A DNA stretch of 48,780 nt from JAAYCB01 sp012744395 (lineage in GTDB: Bacteria > Planctomycetota > Planctomycetia > Pirellulales > Thermoguttaceae), in the NCBI GenBank assembly GCA_028703175.1, contig JAQVNJ010000033.1, forward strand, positions 1 through 48,780. Reading direction: 5' to 3'. The notes beneath the pieces are model-generated. The model was given only the letters and a program-made list of their open reading frames with translations, did not search any database and was not told where the DNA came from. Made by a program: the position numbers and the translations under genes. Shown piece after piece: positions 16,392-24,913 of the stretch; positions within the stretch are counted from its first letter, which is position 1; each line of letters opens with the position of its first letter.

Positions 16392-18064
16392 ACCGGGACG
16401 AGGGCAGGATCAGCCGCGAACTGGAAGACCTGGCGGCCGCCGCGTGTGATGGCGAACTCACCGACCGGGAGACCGCCCGGCTGGAGACGCTGCTCGCCGA
16501 GTCGCCCGCCGCGCGGCGCTACTACCTGTTCTACTTGCACTTGCACGGAGAATTGCACTGGCAGCAGGCGGTTGCCGCCGAGCGGCCCGGGCCAGCGGTT
16601 CAAACCTCGCGCGCAACGGGCCTCAAGCCGCCGGTTCCGGTCCTCGCGCGGGCGGCGCGCCGCGAAGCGCGAACCGCGCGCTTGCGCTGGGCGGGGTTCT
16701 TCTTCTCGTCCGCCTTGGCGCTCGGGCTGCTGGTTCTTGCCTGGCGGGCGGTGCCGCGGCGCCCCGCCAAGCCGCCGCAGGCGATCGCCACCCAGTCGCA
16801 AGCGCGATTCGCCGGCGGGGTCCACGCCCGGTGGGGGCCGGGCGCTTCCGCCGCGCCGGGCGAACGCCTGCCCGCCCAGCGGACCCTGCAACTCTCGCAC
16901 GGCATCGTGGAGGCCGGATACCCCGGCGGCGCGCAATTGCTGATCCGCGCCCCGGCCCTGTTCTCGTTCGAGCAGGAACCGATCCTCAGGCTCCAGCGGG
17001 GCGAGATGATGGTCCGGGGGAGCGCGGCGGACCGACTCGTGCTGGCTCTGCCCGGCGGCGAGATTCGCCTTGGCGCCGCGTCGCTCGGCGTGACCGTCCG
17101 CGACAACCTCTCCGAGGTGCATGTGATCGAGGGGGAAGTCACCCTCCAGCGCGGCCCGGACGCCGCCGCTGAAGCGGTCAAGGCCGGAGAAGCGCGGGCC
17201 TGGACCCGCGGCGCGCGGCAGGCCTGGACCGCGGTCGCCTTCGAGCCCGACCGGTTCCCCCGGCGGCTCCCCGAACGGGCCCCCACCCATTCCGTGGCGA
17301 AGCTGCGTTCCCTGGCGGCGGCCCATCCGCGATTGATCCACCAGTACACCTTCGAGGGAACGAGCCGACTGGAAAAGTGCCGCGACAAACGCGGCAGTCT
17401 CCACCTGACCGAGTCGGTGATGGCCGACGGCCGGGGGCGGGGCACCCTCGACTACACCGCCCCCGGCCTCGACTTGACGACCGAAGCCGTCCGCCCCTTC
17501 AGGGCGGATCGAGGAGGCAGCTCGATCGGCGCCGGGCTGCAAACCGAAACCGCTTTCTACCCGCCCCGAGAAATGACCGTCGAGTTGCTCCTCCAGTACT
17601 CCCCGCCAGGCGACGAAGACGATCGCTCGGTAGGCCTGGCCGTGGCGACTCGGAATGGTGAAACCGCTTGCGGCTTCTTCGTCGCCGTCGTCGGGCGGGG
17701 ATACTTGAGTCTCTTGCTCGATGCCGCGGCCGAGTGGCCCGAATCCGGCCTCCAGTTGACGCCGGAACACTGGTACTACGTGGCGGTGACGCTGGTCGCC
17801 AACGACCGTACGACCTGGGCCAGCGCCTATGCGGCCAACCTGTCCGCCGGCGAGAGGGTCCTCGGCCGCCTCCTCCACCGCGAGCCGCTTCCCGGCACCC
17901 CGCCGGCAAGCCGGTTGGGCATCGGAAAAGGGTTCGACGAATCCGCCGCGCACGCCTATCCCTGGCCGGGCGCGCTGGATGAAGTGGCGATCTACGACTC
18001 GGCGCTCGATCCGGCCACGCTCCAGGCCCACCTGGAAAGCATGTTCCCCTCCGAGGATCGTTGA
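16388..18064 (+). CDS. FecR-like membrane protein with C-terminal LamG domain
   Basis: A 558-residue protein paired with the ECF sigma factor through an ATGA overlap. Residues 1-60 resemble the cytoplasmic anti-sigma-like head of such proteins (LEDLAAAACDGELTDRETA). One membrane segment lies at about 98-122 (FFFSSALALGLLVLAW). A periplasmic FecR domain follows, about 140-290, with LPGGEIRLGAASLGVTVRD and VHVIEGEVTLQ. The C-terminal 340-550 region is a concanavalin/LamG-like sandwich ending WPGALDEVAIYDSALDPATL. The expected role is a transmembrane regulator of the sigma factor, with the LamG part possibly sensing carbohydrate. Direct sigma control is inference from neighbourhood. Confidence 0.85.
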   Translation: MNRDEGRISRELEDLAAAACDGELTDRETARLETLLAESPAARRYYLFYLHLHGELHWQQAVAAERPGPAVQTSRATGLKPPVPVLARAARREARTARLRWAGFFFSSALALGLLVLAWRAVPRRPAKPPQAIATQSQARFAGGVHARWGPGASAAPGERLPAQRTLQLSHGIVEAGYPGGAQLLIRAPALFSFEQEPILRLQRGEMMVRGSAADRLVLALPGGEIRLGAASLGVTVRDNLSEVHVIEGEVTLQRGPDAAAEAVKAGEARAWTRGARQAWTAVAFEPDRFPRRLPERAPTHSVAKLRSLAAAHPRLIHQYTFEGTSRLEKCRDKRGSLHLTESVMADGRGRGTLDYTAPGLDLTTEAVRPFRADRGGSSIGAGLQTETAFYPPREMTVELLLQYSPPGDEDDRSVGLAVATRNGETACGFFVAVVGRGYLSLLLDAAAEWPESGLQLTPEHWYYVAVTLVANDRTTWASAYAANLSAGERVLGRLLHREPLPGTPPASRLGIGKGFDESAAHAYPWPGALDEVAIYDSALDPATLQAHLESMFPSEDR

Positions 18065-18278
18065 CCCGGAGGATTCCCCGCAAAGCGCCGTTCATTCCGT
18101 TCTCAACCGTTCTCAATCGGCGTCGTGGGCGCCTGGTTGCCAACGTTCACAAGCCAAGCGGCCGCGCTTTCTGGCGCCGAACGCCGCGGATTGGGAAGAC
18201 AACATGGCGCGGTCGGCTTAGAATGCCGATTGTCTTGTGCCATGCTTTGCCTGTCCTTGAACCGATCGGCATCCTGCC

Positions 18279-19211
18279 TTGCAGACGCACGAATCTGACA
18301 ATCGACGCAACCTGCTGGCCGTCAACCTCAGCCTCGGTGTAAACCTGGTTCTGGCCGGCGTCAAAACGACCGTCGGAATCGTGGGCCACAGTCCGGCCCT
18401 GCTCGCCGACGGCATCAACTCGACCTCCGACGTCGTCTACCTGCTGATCATCCGCATTTTTATGCAACTGGCGGGCAAGGCGCCCGACCGCGAGCATCCG
18501 TTCGGCCATCGCCAGTTCGAGAGCATTGCCACGGTGGTTGTCGGGGCTTTCGTCATCACGTCGGCCATCGCCATCTTCTGGAATGCGATCAGCCAGGTTT
18601 ACGATCTGTTGGTTGGGCAGAGCGAGTTCAGCGGAGCAGGACCACTTGCCCTCTGGGTGGCCGCCGCCAGCCTGATCCTCAAGATCTGGCTGACCGTGTT
18701 CACGGTTCGGATCGGACGCCACACCGGTAGCATCGCCGTCTCCGCCCTGGCACGCGACCACCGCAACGACATCTTCACCATTGCGGCTGCCGTAATCGGC
18801 ATCGTCCTCGGCCGGGCCGGCTACCTCTGGGTCGATCCCCTTGCGGCCGCGATTGTCGCCATTGGAATCCTTTATACGGGCATCGGCATCATTCAGGAGT
18901 CGTCGGCCGACCTGATGAACGTATTCCCCGAGCGCGAGGTCATCGAACGTGCCCACCGAATTGTCGCCGGAGTCGAGGGTGTTGCGGAGGTCGAAGAGAT
19001 CCACATCCACCGCATCGGGCTCTACCTGCTCATCCAGGCGACGATTGGCGTCGACGGCGCCCTCACCGTGGCGGCCGGAAACCAGATCGCCACGGAGGTG
19101 GAGAAGGCCCTGCAACAGCATATCGAGTATTTGCGCAGCGTCTCGATCCACTACCACCCGAGCCGGTCGTCAGCCGGGAAAAGCGAGCGGGCAACCGGAC
19201 AGGGACGGTAG
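18279..19211 (+). CDS. Cation diffusion facilitator, probable metal efflux transporter
   Basis: A 310-residue CDF transporter with six membrane segments (about residues 12-210) and a C-terminal cytoplasmic domain carrying EEIHIHRIG. The metal-site helices read NSTSD in TM2 (NxxxD) and DHRND in TM5 (DxxxD). Zinc members usually have a histidine in one of these, and the N/D plus D/D pattern is reported for manganese-type CDFs, so Mn efflux is a reasonable guess. The frame has a stop at 18258 and no ATG, so translation begins at the TTG at 18279, unless the 5' end is lost. The 214 bases between it and the sigma operon show no gene. Confidence 0.85.
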   Translation: MQTHESDNRRNLLAVNLSLGVNLVLAGVKTTVGIVGHSPALLADGINSTSDVVYLLIIRIFMQLAGKAPDREHPFGHRQFESIATVVVGAFVITSAIAIFWNAISQVYDLLVGQSEFSGAGPLALWVAAASLILKIWLTVFTVRIGRHTGSIAVSALARDHRNDIFTIAAAVIGIVLGRAGYLWVDPLAAAIVAIGILYTGIGIIQESSADLMNVFPEREVIERAHRIVAGVEGVAEVEEIHIHRIGLYLLIQATIGVDGALTVAAGNQIATEVEKALQQHIEYLRSVSIHYHPSRSSAGKSERATGQGR

Positions 19212-19279
19212 GGCTTCGCCTGCCACGCGAACAATCGAACCGCACGCGCGCCCCGCGCCCCGCCAAGCGATCGCCTGGG

Positions 19280-19421
19280 CGATGATCCAGCACGAGATAG
19301 AACGACGGGAACACGAAGCCGACCGACTCTGCCGCCGGTAGATCGCCCGCTGCCCGGCATGGAACGCGCCCCGGTCGCGGCCATCGACTTCGACCTCGCC
19401 GGCGGTTGGCGTGTCGAGGGC
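19280..19421 (-). pseudogene. Fragment of an ABC transporter ATPase gene
   Basis: On the minus strand this stretch reads ALDTPTAGEVEVDGRD, then AFHAGQRAIYRRQS, then after a frame change near 19321 VGFVFPSFYLVLDH. That is the segment between Walker A and the Q-loop of LolD/MacB-type ATPases (normally GGLDTPTAGEV...IGFVFQSF). Walker A before it and the signature motif and Walker B after it are absent, so this is a short gene relic of about 45 codons. It lies between two convergent intact genes. Confidence 0.55.
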
Positions 19422-19455
19422 TGACGCGTGTGCTCGAAGGCGCGGATCGGACAAC

Positions 19456-19794
19456 CTACCAGCCGCTCCAGTCGTAGTAACTCGGGGGGCTGACGTAGAG
19501 CGATCGCGGGTGCGTATGCTGGCGGAAGCGGGAGTGGGTGGCCTTGATTCGGTTTACCGCCGCGTCGTGCGATTCGCCAGCGTACGGACGGTAGCGGTGA
19601 TCGTAACGGGGAGCATAAGCACGCCCGTATGGCGGGCCGTAGCGGCCGCCGTCCCGATAGCTGAAATTGTAGTTGTAGTTGTTGTTGACGATCTGGAACC
19701 CGCGGTCCGGGCCGGCGGCCGAAACGGATTCGGGCGCGGCGGCCAACCACACCGTCAACCCTACAGCGGCGGATGTGAACAGCAGATACCTCAT
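19456..19794 (-). CDS. Small secreted Tyr/Arg-rich protein
   Basis: A 112-residue hypothetical protein. Residues 1-26 are a signal peptide (LLFTSAAVGLTVWLAAA, cleavage near VSAA). The mature part is rich in Asn, Tyr and Arg, with NNNYNYNFSYRDGG, YGRAYAPRYDHRYRPY and an end in PPSYYDWSGW. Such low-complexity aromatic and basic proteins are often cell-envelope or extracellular structural components; no enzyme motif is seen. The start at 19794 is supported by GGGAGGG immediately upstream on the minus strand. It is divergent from the PfkB kinase gene. Confidence 0.7.
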   Translation of the reverse strand: MRYLLFTSAAVGLTVWLAAAPESVSAAGPDRGFQIVNNNYNYNFSYRDGGRYGPPYGRAYAPRYDHRYRPYAGESHDAAVNRIKATHSRFRQHTHPRSLYVSPPSYYDWSGW

Positions 19795-20282
19795 GGGGCC
19801 CTCCCTTTTTCCATGCCCGCACAAGTCGGTGGGTCTGTCGGGTTGGCCAAGACGCCCTCCCGAGACGAAGCTGCCACTTCTACTGCACATCGCGTGCCAA
19901 CGCCCCGAGCAGCAGGGCTCAAAAAACCGAAACCCCAAGGAATTATGGCGATTGTCCCTCTCCCGGAGTGGAGCCGGCCGGGACCACTCTGTTGTCAATC
20001 GGATGACATCGTTGTCGCATCCGGGACACTGTTGGAGCGAGCCCCCGACTGCCTCTCCCCTCGGGCTGCGTCCGTTGCCACGTGTCCCGGGATGCCCCTC
20101 GTCCGCCCCCCTCTCGCCCCCCCGCGAGACACTCCCCGACTTGTAACTCGCCCCAGGTGGCCGATAATGACACCGATTCCGTTGTCGACGTCGCTTGAGG
20201 AGAACCGCCGGGACGGGCAAGTTTCACGGTTTCCCTCCGATTATCGATCGGTCCTGCTCTTGGCAAGAAAGGAAGTCCCGAG
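19795..20282. other. Divergent intergenic region, no gene seen
   Basis: These 488 bases separate the small secreted protein from the PfkB gene and should hold both promoters. No family-like open frame was found. AAGGAAG just before 20283 serves as ribosome-binding site. I could not pick a convincing -35/-10 pair. Confidence 0.4.
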
Positions 20283-21185
20283 ATGCCTCTGGTTGTCGTA
20301 GGATCCGTGGCTCTGGATAGTATTGAGACTCCCGAGGAGACAAGAGAGAACATTCTCGGCGGATCGGCCGTCTATTTCTCCTGCGCCGCGAGTTTTTTCA
20401 CTCCCGTCCGCCTCGTTGGCGTCGTCGGCGGTGACTGGCCCGCCGAGCACACGCGGCTTCTCCAGTCGCGCGGCGTCAACGTGGAGGGGCTCCAGTGCGA
20501 ACCCGAGGGAAAAACCTTCCGCTGGCGCGGCCGCTACATGGAGAATATGAATGATCGCGAAACGGTCGACGTGCAACTCAACACGCTCGCCGGCTTCGAT
20601 CCCAAGCTGCCGGAAGAGTGCCGCCGGGCGCCGTTCCTCTTCCTCGCCAACGGTTCGACGGAAACCCAACGCAAGGCCCTCGAACAATCCACCGGAGCAA
20701 CGCTCCGTGTGGCCGATACGATGGACCTTTGGATCCAGACCGAACGCAAACAGCTCGACGAGCTACTCCAGCAGATCGACGGGCTGGTCCTCAACGACAG
20801 CGAGGCCCGGCTGCTGACGGGCGACGAGAACCTCGTCCGAGCCGGCAACAAGGTCCGCCAGATGGGCCCGCGGTTCGTCGTCATCAAGAAGGGCGAGCAC
20901 GGCGCGATGTTTTTCAGCAGACACGAAACCTACGTCCTGCCGGCCTTCCCGACCGAACGCGTCGTCGATCCGACCGGGGCCGGCGACAGTTTTGCCGGCG
21001 GCATGATGGGCTATCTGGCCGAACAGGATAACTTCGAGCCGGAGACGCTCAAGACCGCCATGGCCTACGGAATCCTCGTGGCAAGTTTCACCGTCGAGGA
21101 TTTCAGCCTCGACCGGCTGATCAACATCACCCGCGACGACCTCGACCGGCGGATGGAAGACTACCGGCGGATGCTCTCCTTCTAA
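20283..21185 (+). CDS. PfkB-family carbohydrate/nucleoside kinase
   Basis: A 300-residue ribokinase-like kinase. GGSAVYFSCAASFF near residue 26 is PfkB signature 1 and DPTGAGDSFAGGMMGYL near 230 is signature 2, with the catalytic aspartate in GAGD and the anion hole before it. Substrate could be a sugar, an adenosine-like nucleoside or a phosphosugar; the N-terminal VGSVALDSIETP resembles adenosine-kinase-like members annotated in planctomycetes. It heads a run with thpR (20 bases later) and the exonuclease-like gene (16 bases later), likely one transcript, although the three functions do not obviously form a pathway. Confidence 0.88.
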   Translation: MPLVVVGSVALDSIETPEETRENILGGSAVYFSCAASFFTPVRLVGVVGGDWPAEHTRLLQSRGVNVEGLQCEPEGKTFRWRGRYMENMNDRETVDVQLNTLAGFDPKLPEECRRAPFLFLANGSTETQRKALEQSTGATLRVADTMDLWIQTERKQLDELLQQIDGLVLNDSEARLLTGDENLVRAGNKVRQMGPRFVVIKKGEHGAMFFSRHETYVLPAFPTERVVDPTGAGDSFAGGMMGYLAEQDNFEPETLKTAMAYGILVASFTVEDFSLDRLINITRDDLDRRMEDYRRMLSF

Positions 21186-21205
21186 GGCCCGTTGGCCTGT
21201 CGATC

Positions 21206-21787
21206 ATGAAGCAACAGGTTCGAACGTTTATCGCCGTCGAGATCGACCCGCAGGTCCGCCGCGCGGCGGCCGACCTGGTCGGCCGCCTCTCCGCCTGCCG
21301 GGCGGGCGTCAAGTGGGTCGTTGCCGACCACTTGCACCTCACGCTCAAGTTCCTCGGCGACGTCGATATCCGCGACATCGCTGAGGTCGGCCGGGCGGTC
21401 CAGGCCGCGGCGTCCACCGCGGCGGCGTTCGATTGCACCGTCGCCGGGACCGGCGCGTTCCCAACGCTCCAACGGCCGAGAACCGTCTGGCTCGGAGTGA
21501 CCGAAGGAGCCGACCGCCTGATCGCACTTCAAGACCAGATCGATCGTGCGCTGAAGAAGATCGGCTACCCAGCCGAATCGCGGAGTTTCAAGCCGCACCT
21601 GACGATCGGACGCGTCAAGCGGCCGAGTCGCGAACTCGCCGAATTGACGGCGCTCTTGAACGAACACGCCGACCTCCAGGTCGGCCGGACAAATGTGGAC
21701 CACGTAACCGTCTTCGCCAGCGAACTGGCGCCCGAGGGGCCGACCTACCATGTCCTCGCCGCGGCGCCGCTCGGCGAGCGGCGTTGA
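21206..21787 (+). CDS. thpR: RNA 2',3'-cyclic phosphodiesterase (2'-5' RNA ligase family)
   Basis: A 193-residue 2H phosphoesterase that hydrolyses RNA 2',3'-cyclic phosphate ends and was first described as a 2'-5' RNA ligase. Both histidine motifs are present: HLTLKFLG near residue 44 and HLTIGRVK near 132, with the family opening RTFIAVEIDP. Length is normal. It starts 20 bases after the PfkB stop and ends 16 bases before the exonuclease-like gene, so an RNA-processing partnership with the latter is possible but unproven. Confidence 0.92.
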   Translation: MKQQVRTFIAVEIDPQVRRAAADLVGRLSACRAGVKWVVADHLHLTLKFLGDVDIRDIAEVGRAVQAAASTAAAFDCTVAGTGAFPTLQRPRTVWLGVTEGADRLIALQDQIDRALKKIGYPAESRSFKPHLTIGRVKRPSRELAELTALLNEHADLQVGRTNVDHVTVFASELAPEGPTYHVLAAAPLGERR

Positions 21788-21803
21788 GGCACGGATCGCC
21801 CGC

Positions 21804-22529
21804 ATGATACGAAAGTACGTCGCCTTCGATATCGAGACGGCCGCCCACATCGCCAACTTTCGCGGCGACTGGCGGTCGTTCCGCCCCCTGGGGATCACCT
21901 GCGCGGCGGCGCTCGCCTCCGACGCCGAACAGGCCGCGGTCTGGCATGGCAAGAATCCCGACGGCGCCCCGGCCGCGCGGATGTCTCGGGCCGAAGCCCG
22001 GCAACTGGTCGATCGGCTGGCCGCGCTGACGGCCGAAGGGTACACGATTCTCACCTGGAACGGCCTCGGCTTCGACTTCGAAGTCCTCGCCGAGGAGTCC
22101 GGGGACCTGGCCGCGTGCCGCGAATTGGCCCTCGCCCACGTCGACATGATGTTTCACGTATTCTGCAACCGCGGCTATCCGGTAGCGCTCGACAATGCGG
22201 CCAAGGCGCTGCGGATTCCCGGCAAGCCCCAAGGCATGTCCGGCTTCCTCGCGCCAAGGCTTTGGGCGGAAGGCCGCCACCAGGAGGTCCTCGACTACGT
22301 GGCCGACGACGTCCGCATCGCCCTGGAGATCGCCCGCCGCTGCGAGGCGGAACGACGCTTCCAATGGATCACCATCCAGGGCAGACGCCAGGCGATGCCC
22401 CTCGCCCGGGGCTGGCTCACCGTCCGCCAGGCAATCGAGCTGCCCGAACCCGATACGTCGTGGATGACGCGGCCGATCCGGCGCAGCCGGTTCACCGCCT
22501 GGCTGGCAACGCCCCACCCCGGCGAGTGA
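21804..22529 (+). CDS. Predicted 3'-5' exonuclease (RNase H-like fold)
   Basis: A 241-residue DnaQ/RNase-D-like protein. YVAFDIETA at the N-terminus is Exo I with the two catalytic acids, TILTWNGLGFDFEVLA near residue 90 is Exo II, and LDYVADDVRIALEIA near 172 gives the Exo III aspartate. The C-terminal 65 residues are basic and unassigned. A 195-base copy of exactly this 3' end lies at 25897-26091. The start ATG follows the thpR stop by 16 bases. DNA or RNA preference cannot be decided. Confidence 0.75.
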   Translation: MIRKYVAFDIETAAHIANFRGDWRSFRPLGITCAAALASDAEQAAVWHGKNPDGAPAARMSRAEARQLVDRLAALTAEGYTILTWNGLGFDFEVLAEESGDLAACRELALAHVDMMFHVFCNRGYPVALDNAAKALRIPGKPQGMSGFLAPRLWAEGRHQEVLDYVADDVRIALEIARRCEAERRFQWITIQGRRQAMPLARGWLTVRQAIELPEPDTSWMTRPIRRSRFTAWLATPHPGE

Positions 22530-22605
22530 TATCTGGCTGGGGACGTCGCCGCCGAAAGAAGGGGTGGACGAGGTTGCGCATTTCGCCCGAATCGTCGCCC
22601 ACGTT

Positions 22606-24459
22606 CTATCGTGGGGTCTGATCGTGTCCCTGGCCGCCCGGATTCGGCATCACCGGCAAGACCACGTGCGAAGGCCGCTCGGCATCGTGGTAGATCGTTT
22701 GCCTGGCAACGGCGTGCGACGTCTCCAGGCCGACATTGTCGGCGCCGGTGTTGAGGTTCCTTAGATAATAGGGGTAGTAGCTGCTGGAAACCTCGATCCG
22801 CATGCGGTGCCCCTTCAAGAAAACGTTCCCGGTCGCCCGCCAGAATTCGATCAGGTACTCGTAGACCTTATCGGGCTCGATCAGGCTCAGCCGGGTCGAC
22901 GTGAACGCGCCGCCGCGCTCCGGATCGCGGCAGCGGGCCCGGAGCACGCCCTCGCAAAGCAGGGCCTCGTAGCCGTCGGGCCAGATGTCGATCAGCCGGA
23001 CCATCCAGTCGGTATCGTGGGCGGAGGTGGCCCCGTAGAGCTTCGCGGTGATCGGGCCGGTCACCTCGATCTCCTCCTCCAGCGGCGGCGTGCTGTAGAC
23101 CAGCACATCCTCGCGGACGGAACACTCCCGCGAGTCGACGGGCCCTTCAATATGAGGTCCCTTGAACATCGATGGCGTCGGGTGCAGTGGATCGTACGTG
23201 TAACGGTCCGGCGGCTCGTTGCCCGGCGGTGCCGTGCTCAGCGTGCCGTCGCCAGCCGACGAGTTGGCCTTGCCGCCGCTGTGGAAGTAGAACCTGGTCC
23301 ATTTCGTCTCGGGCAGGGGCCAGTCGCTCGCTGACCGCCACCGGTTGCGCCCCATGATGAACAGGTGGACGGGCGGGTCGTCGAGCACGCCGTTTTCGAC
23401 GCCCTTGAGGTGATAATCGAACCACCGGCAAATGTACCCGTCCCAGTCGATTGCCGCCGTCTCGCCGTAGTCGAACCGCAACAGGCTGCGGCCGCGGCCC
23501 GTGTGCGACCAGGGACCGATGACCATCCGCGGACGCCGGGCCTCGGCAGTCGCGCCGTACTGTTTCATCCCGAGATAGTTCATCGGAGTGCCGCTGAAGT
23601 CCGCGTCGAACCAGCCGGAAACGGCCAGCGAGGGCACGTTGATCTTCTCGTAGCTCTCCTTGGTCTGGTACGCGATGCCCCTCCAATATTCCGACGTCGA
23701 CAGGTTGTCCCGGATCCACGTCTCGAACCAGGGGCTCCCCTTGTTCACCTTGCGGTAGTTGAGCAGATCGATGTACGGCGTGTGCATCATGTCTTCATAC
23801 CGCGTGGCGGGAAATCCGCCATAGCCGCCCGAGCCAACCACGATGTTCCCGCTGCCCTGATTGGTGCACGCCCAGTCCAGCATCACCGAAACCAGGATGC
23901 CCTCCTGATAAGGCAGATTCCGGAACTGGTCGGGCGGGGCCACTTCCGGCACGATCGCCACCAGCGACGGCGGCGCCTGGGAGGCCGTCCACCATTGGGT
24001 CCAGCCCATGTACGAGAGCCCCCAGGTCCCCACCTTGCCGGTCGACCACGGTTGGCTGCCCAGCCACTCGACCAGGTCGTAACCATCGGACTTGTGCTGC
24101 CGGTTGAATGGGTCCCACGCCCCCTCGGACTTGAACCGGCCGCGGACGTCGGCGTTGACCGCGACGTATCCCCGCGCGGCCAGCCACCTGGCCCGGCCGG
24201 CCCCGCCGTCCTTGTTGTAGGGCGTCGAATTCAGGACGACGGGAAACCGGCCTTCACCCTCGGGCCGGAAGATGTCGACCGCCAGCCGGACGCCGTCGCG
24301 CATCGAGACCATCTGATCGCGGAACTCCGCCACCTTGTGGTCCGCGGCCGAATACGCGCCCGCCTCCGGCGGTGCGGCCTTCAGACACGGCTGGAGATTC
24401 CCACCGGCGGCGAGCGCCAGAATCAACGCCAACAGGGCAACGGCAAATCGAGGCTTCAT
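22606..24459 (-). CDS. CocE/NonD-family secreted hydrolase (S15-like)
   Basis: A 617-residue exported hydrolase. The signal peptide (VALLALILALAAGG) ends near residue 28. The Xaa-Pro dipeptidyl-peptidase-like catalytic domain follows: GLSYMGWTQWW holds the serine, SGWFDADFSGTP the aspartate and GPWSHTGRG the histidine. The C-terminal 400-610 region is the jelly-roll domain typical of CocE. Family members cleave acyl esters or amides (cocaine esterase, glutaryl acylase, X-Pro peptidase); substrate here is unknown. The start at 24459 is supported by GAGGAGG upstream on its strand. The gene converges with the exonuclease gene, 76 bases apart. Confidence 0.9.
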   Translation of the reverse strand: MKPRFAVALLALILALAAGGNLQPCLKAAPPEAGAYSAADHKVAEFRDQMVSMRDGVRLAVDIFRPEGEGRFPVVLNSTPYNKDGGAGRARWLAARGYVAVNADVRGRFKSEGAWDPFNRQHKSDGYDLVEWLGSQPWSTGKVGTWGLSYMGWTQWWTASQAPPSLVAIVPEVAPPDQFRNLPYQEGILVSVMLDWACTNQGSGNIVVGSGGYGGFPATRYEDMMHTPYIDLLNYRKVNKGSPWFETWIRDNLSTSEYWRGIAYQTKESYEKINVPSLAVSGWFDADFSGTPMNYLGMKQYGATAEARRPRMVIGPWSHTGRGRSLLRFDYGETAAIDWDGYICRWFDYHLKGVENGVLDDPPVHLFIMGRNRWRSASDWPLPETKWTRFYFHSGGKANSSAGDGTLSTAPPGNEPPDRYTYDPLHPTPSMFKGPHIEGPVDSRECSVREDVLVYSTPPLEEEIEVTGPITAKLYGATSAHDTDWMVRLIDIWPDGYEALLCEGVLRARCRDPERGGAFTSTRLSLIEPDKVYEYLIEFWRATGNVFLKGHRMRIEVSSSYYPYYLRNLNTGADNVGLETSHAVARQTIYHDAERPSHVVLPVMPNPGGQGHDQTPR

Positions 24460-24780
24460 GGATGCCTCCTCAAGGAGGTGACGATCTGGATTCGGGTAAC
24501 CGTTCACGCGTGTTCTCACTCTCGCCATGCCCGCCGGAACCCCACGGCGACCAGCCGCTGATCATCATTTAGACCAGACGGAGTTGGCTTATCAAGCCCC
24601 CCCGAGAATTCATCGGACTTTTTCTGTTTGCCGGGCAGCTACTGCCGCCTCAAGCCATAATTCTGGCCTGTACTGAATGCATGGTCAGACTACCTCCACC
24701 CACGCCAGCAGCCGCGCCGAAAACGAAGCGTCCTCTGCCAAAACGCCGGCATGGGCGAGTTCCCGGCGGATCATTCACCT
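24460..24780. other. Intergenic with a hairpin over the hydrolase ribosome-binding site
   Basis: CCTCCTCAAGGAGG (24465-24478) is self-complementary, so in the minus-strand mRNA the Shine-Dalgarno site GAGGAGG can pair with CCTCCT just upstream of it. This could reduce or gate translation initiation of the CocE-type hydrolase. The remaining roughly 300 bases hold no supported gene. Confidence 0.45.
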
Positions 24781-24913
24781 CAAAATCCCGCCGGCTTGCC
24801 CGGCGGATCGTTCGGTTTCCGACTACATCACCGCCTCAACCTCTCCCAAAATCCCGCCGGCTCGCCCGGCGGATCGTTCGGTTTCCGACTACATCACCGC
24901 CTCAACCTCTCCC
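24781..24913. repeat. 66-bp tandem repeat over the end of the Hint gene
   Basis: Two full 66-base units (starting at AAAATCCC at 24782 and 24848) plus the beginning of a diverging third at 24914. Each contains CCGCCGG pairing with CCGGCGG around a five-base loop, then GATCGTTCGGTTTCCG and ACTACATCACCGCCTCAACC. On the minus strand each unit repeats the last codons and the stop of the Hint gene (FWERLRR-stop) plus its 3' flank, so the gene's end was duplicated in tandem. Confidence 0.85.
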
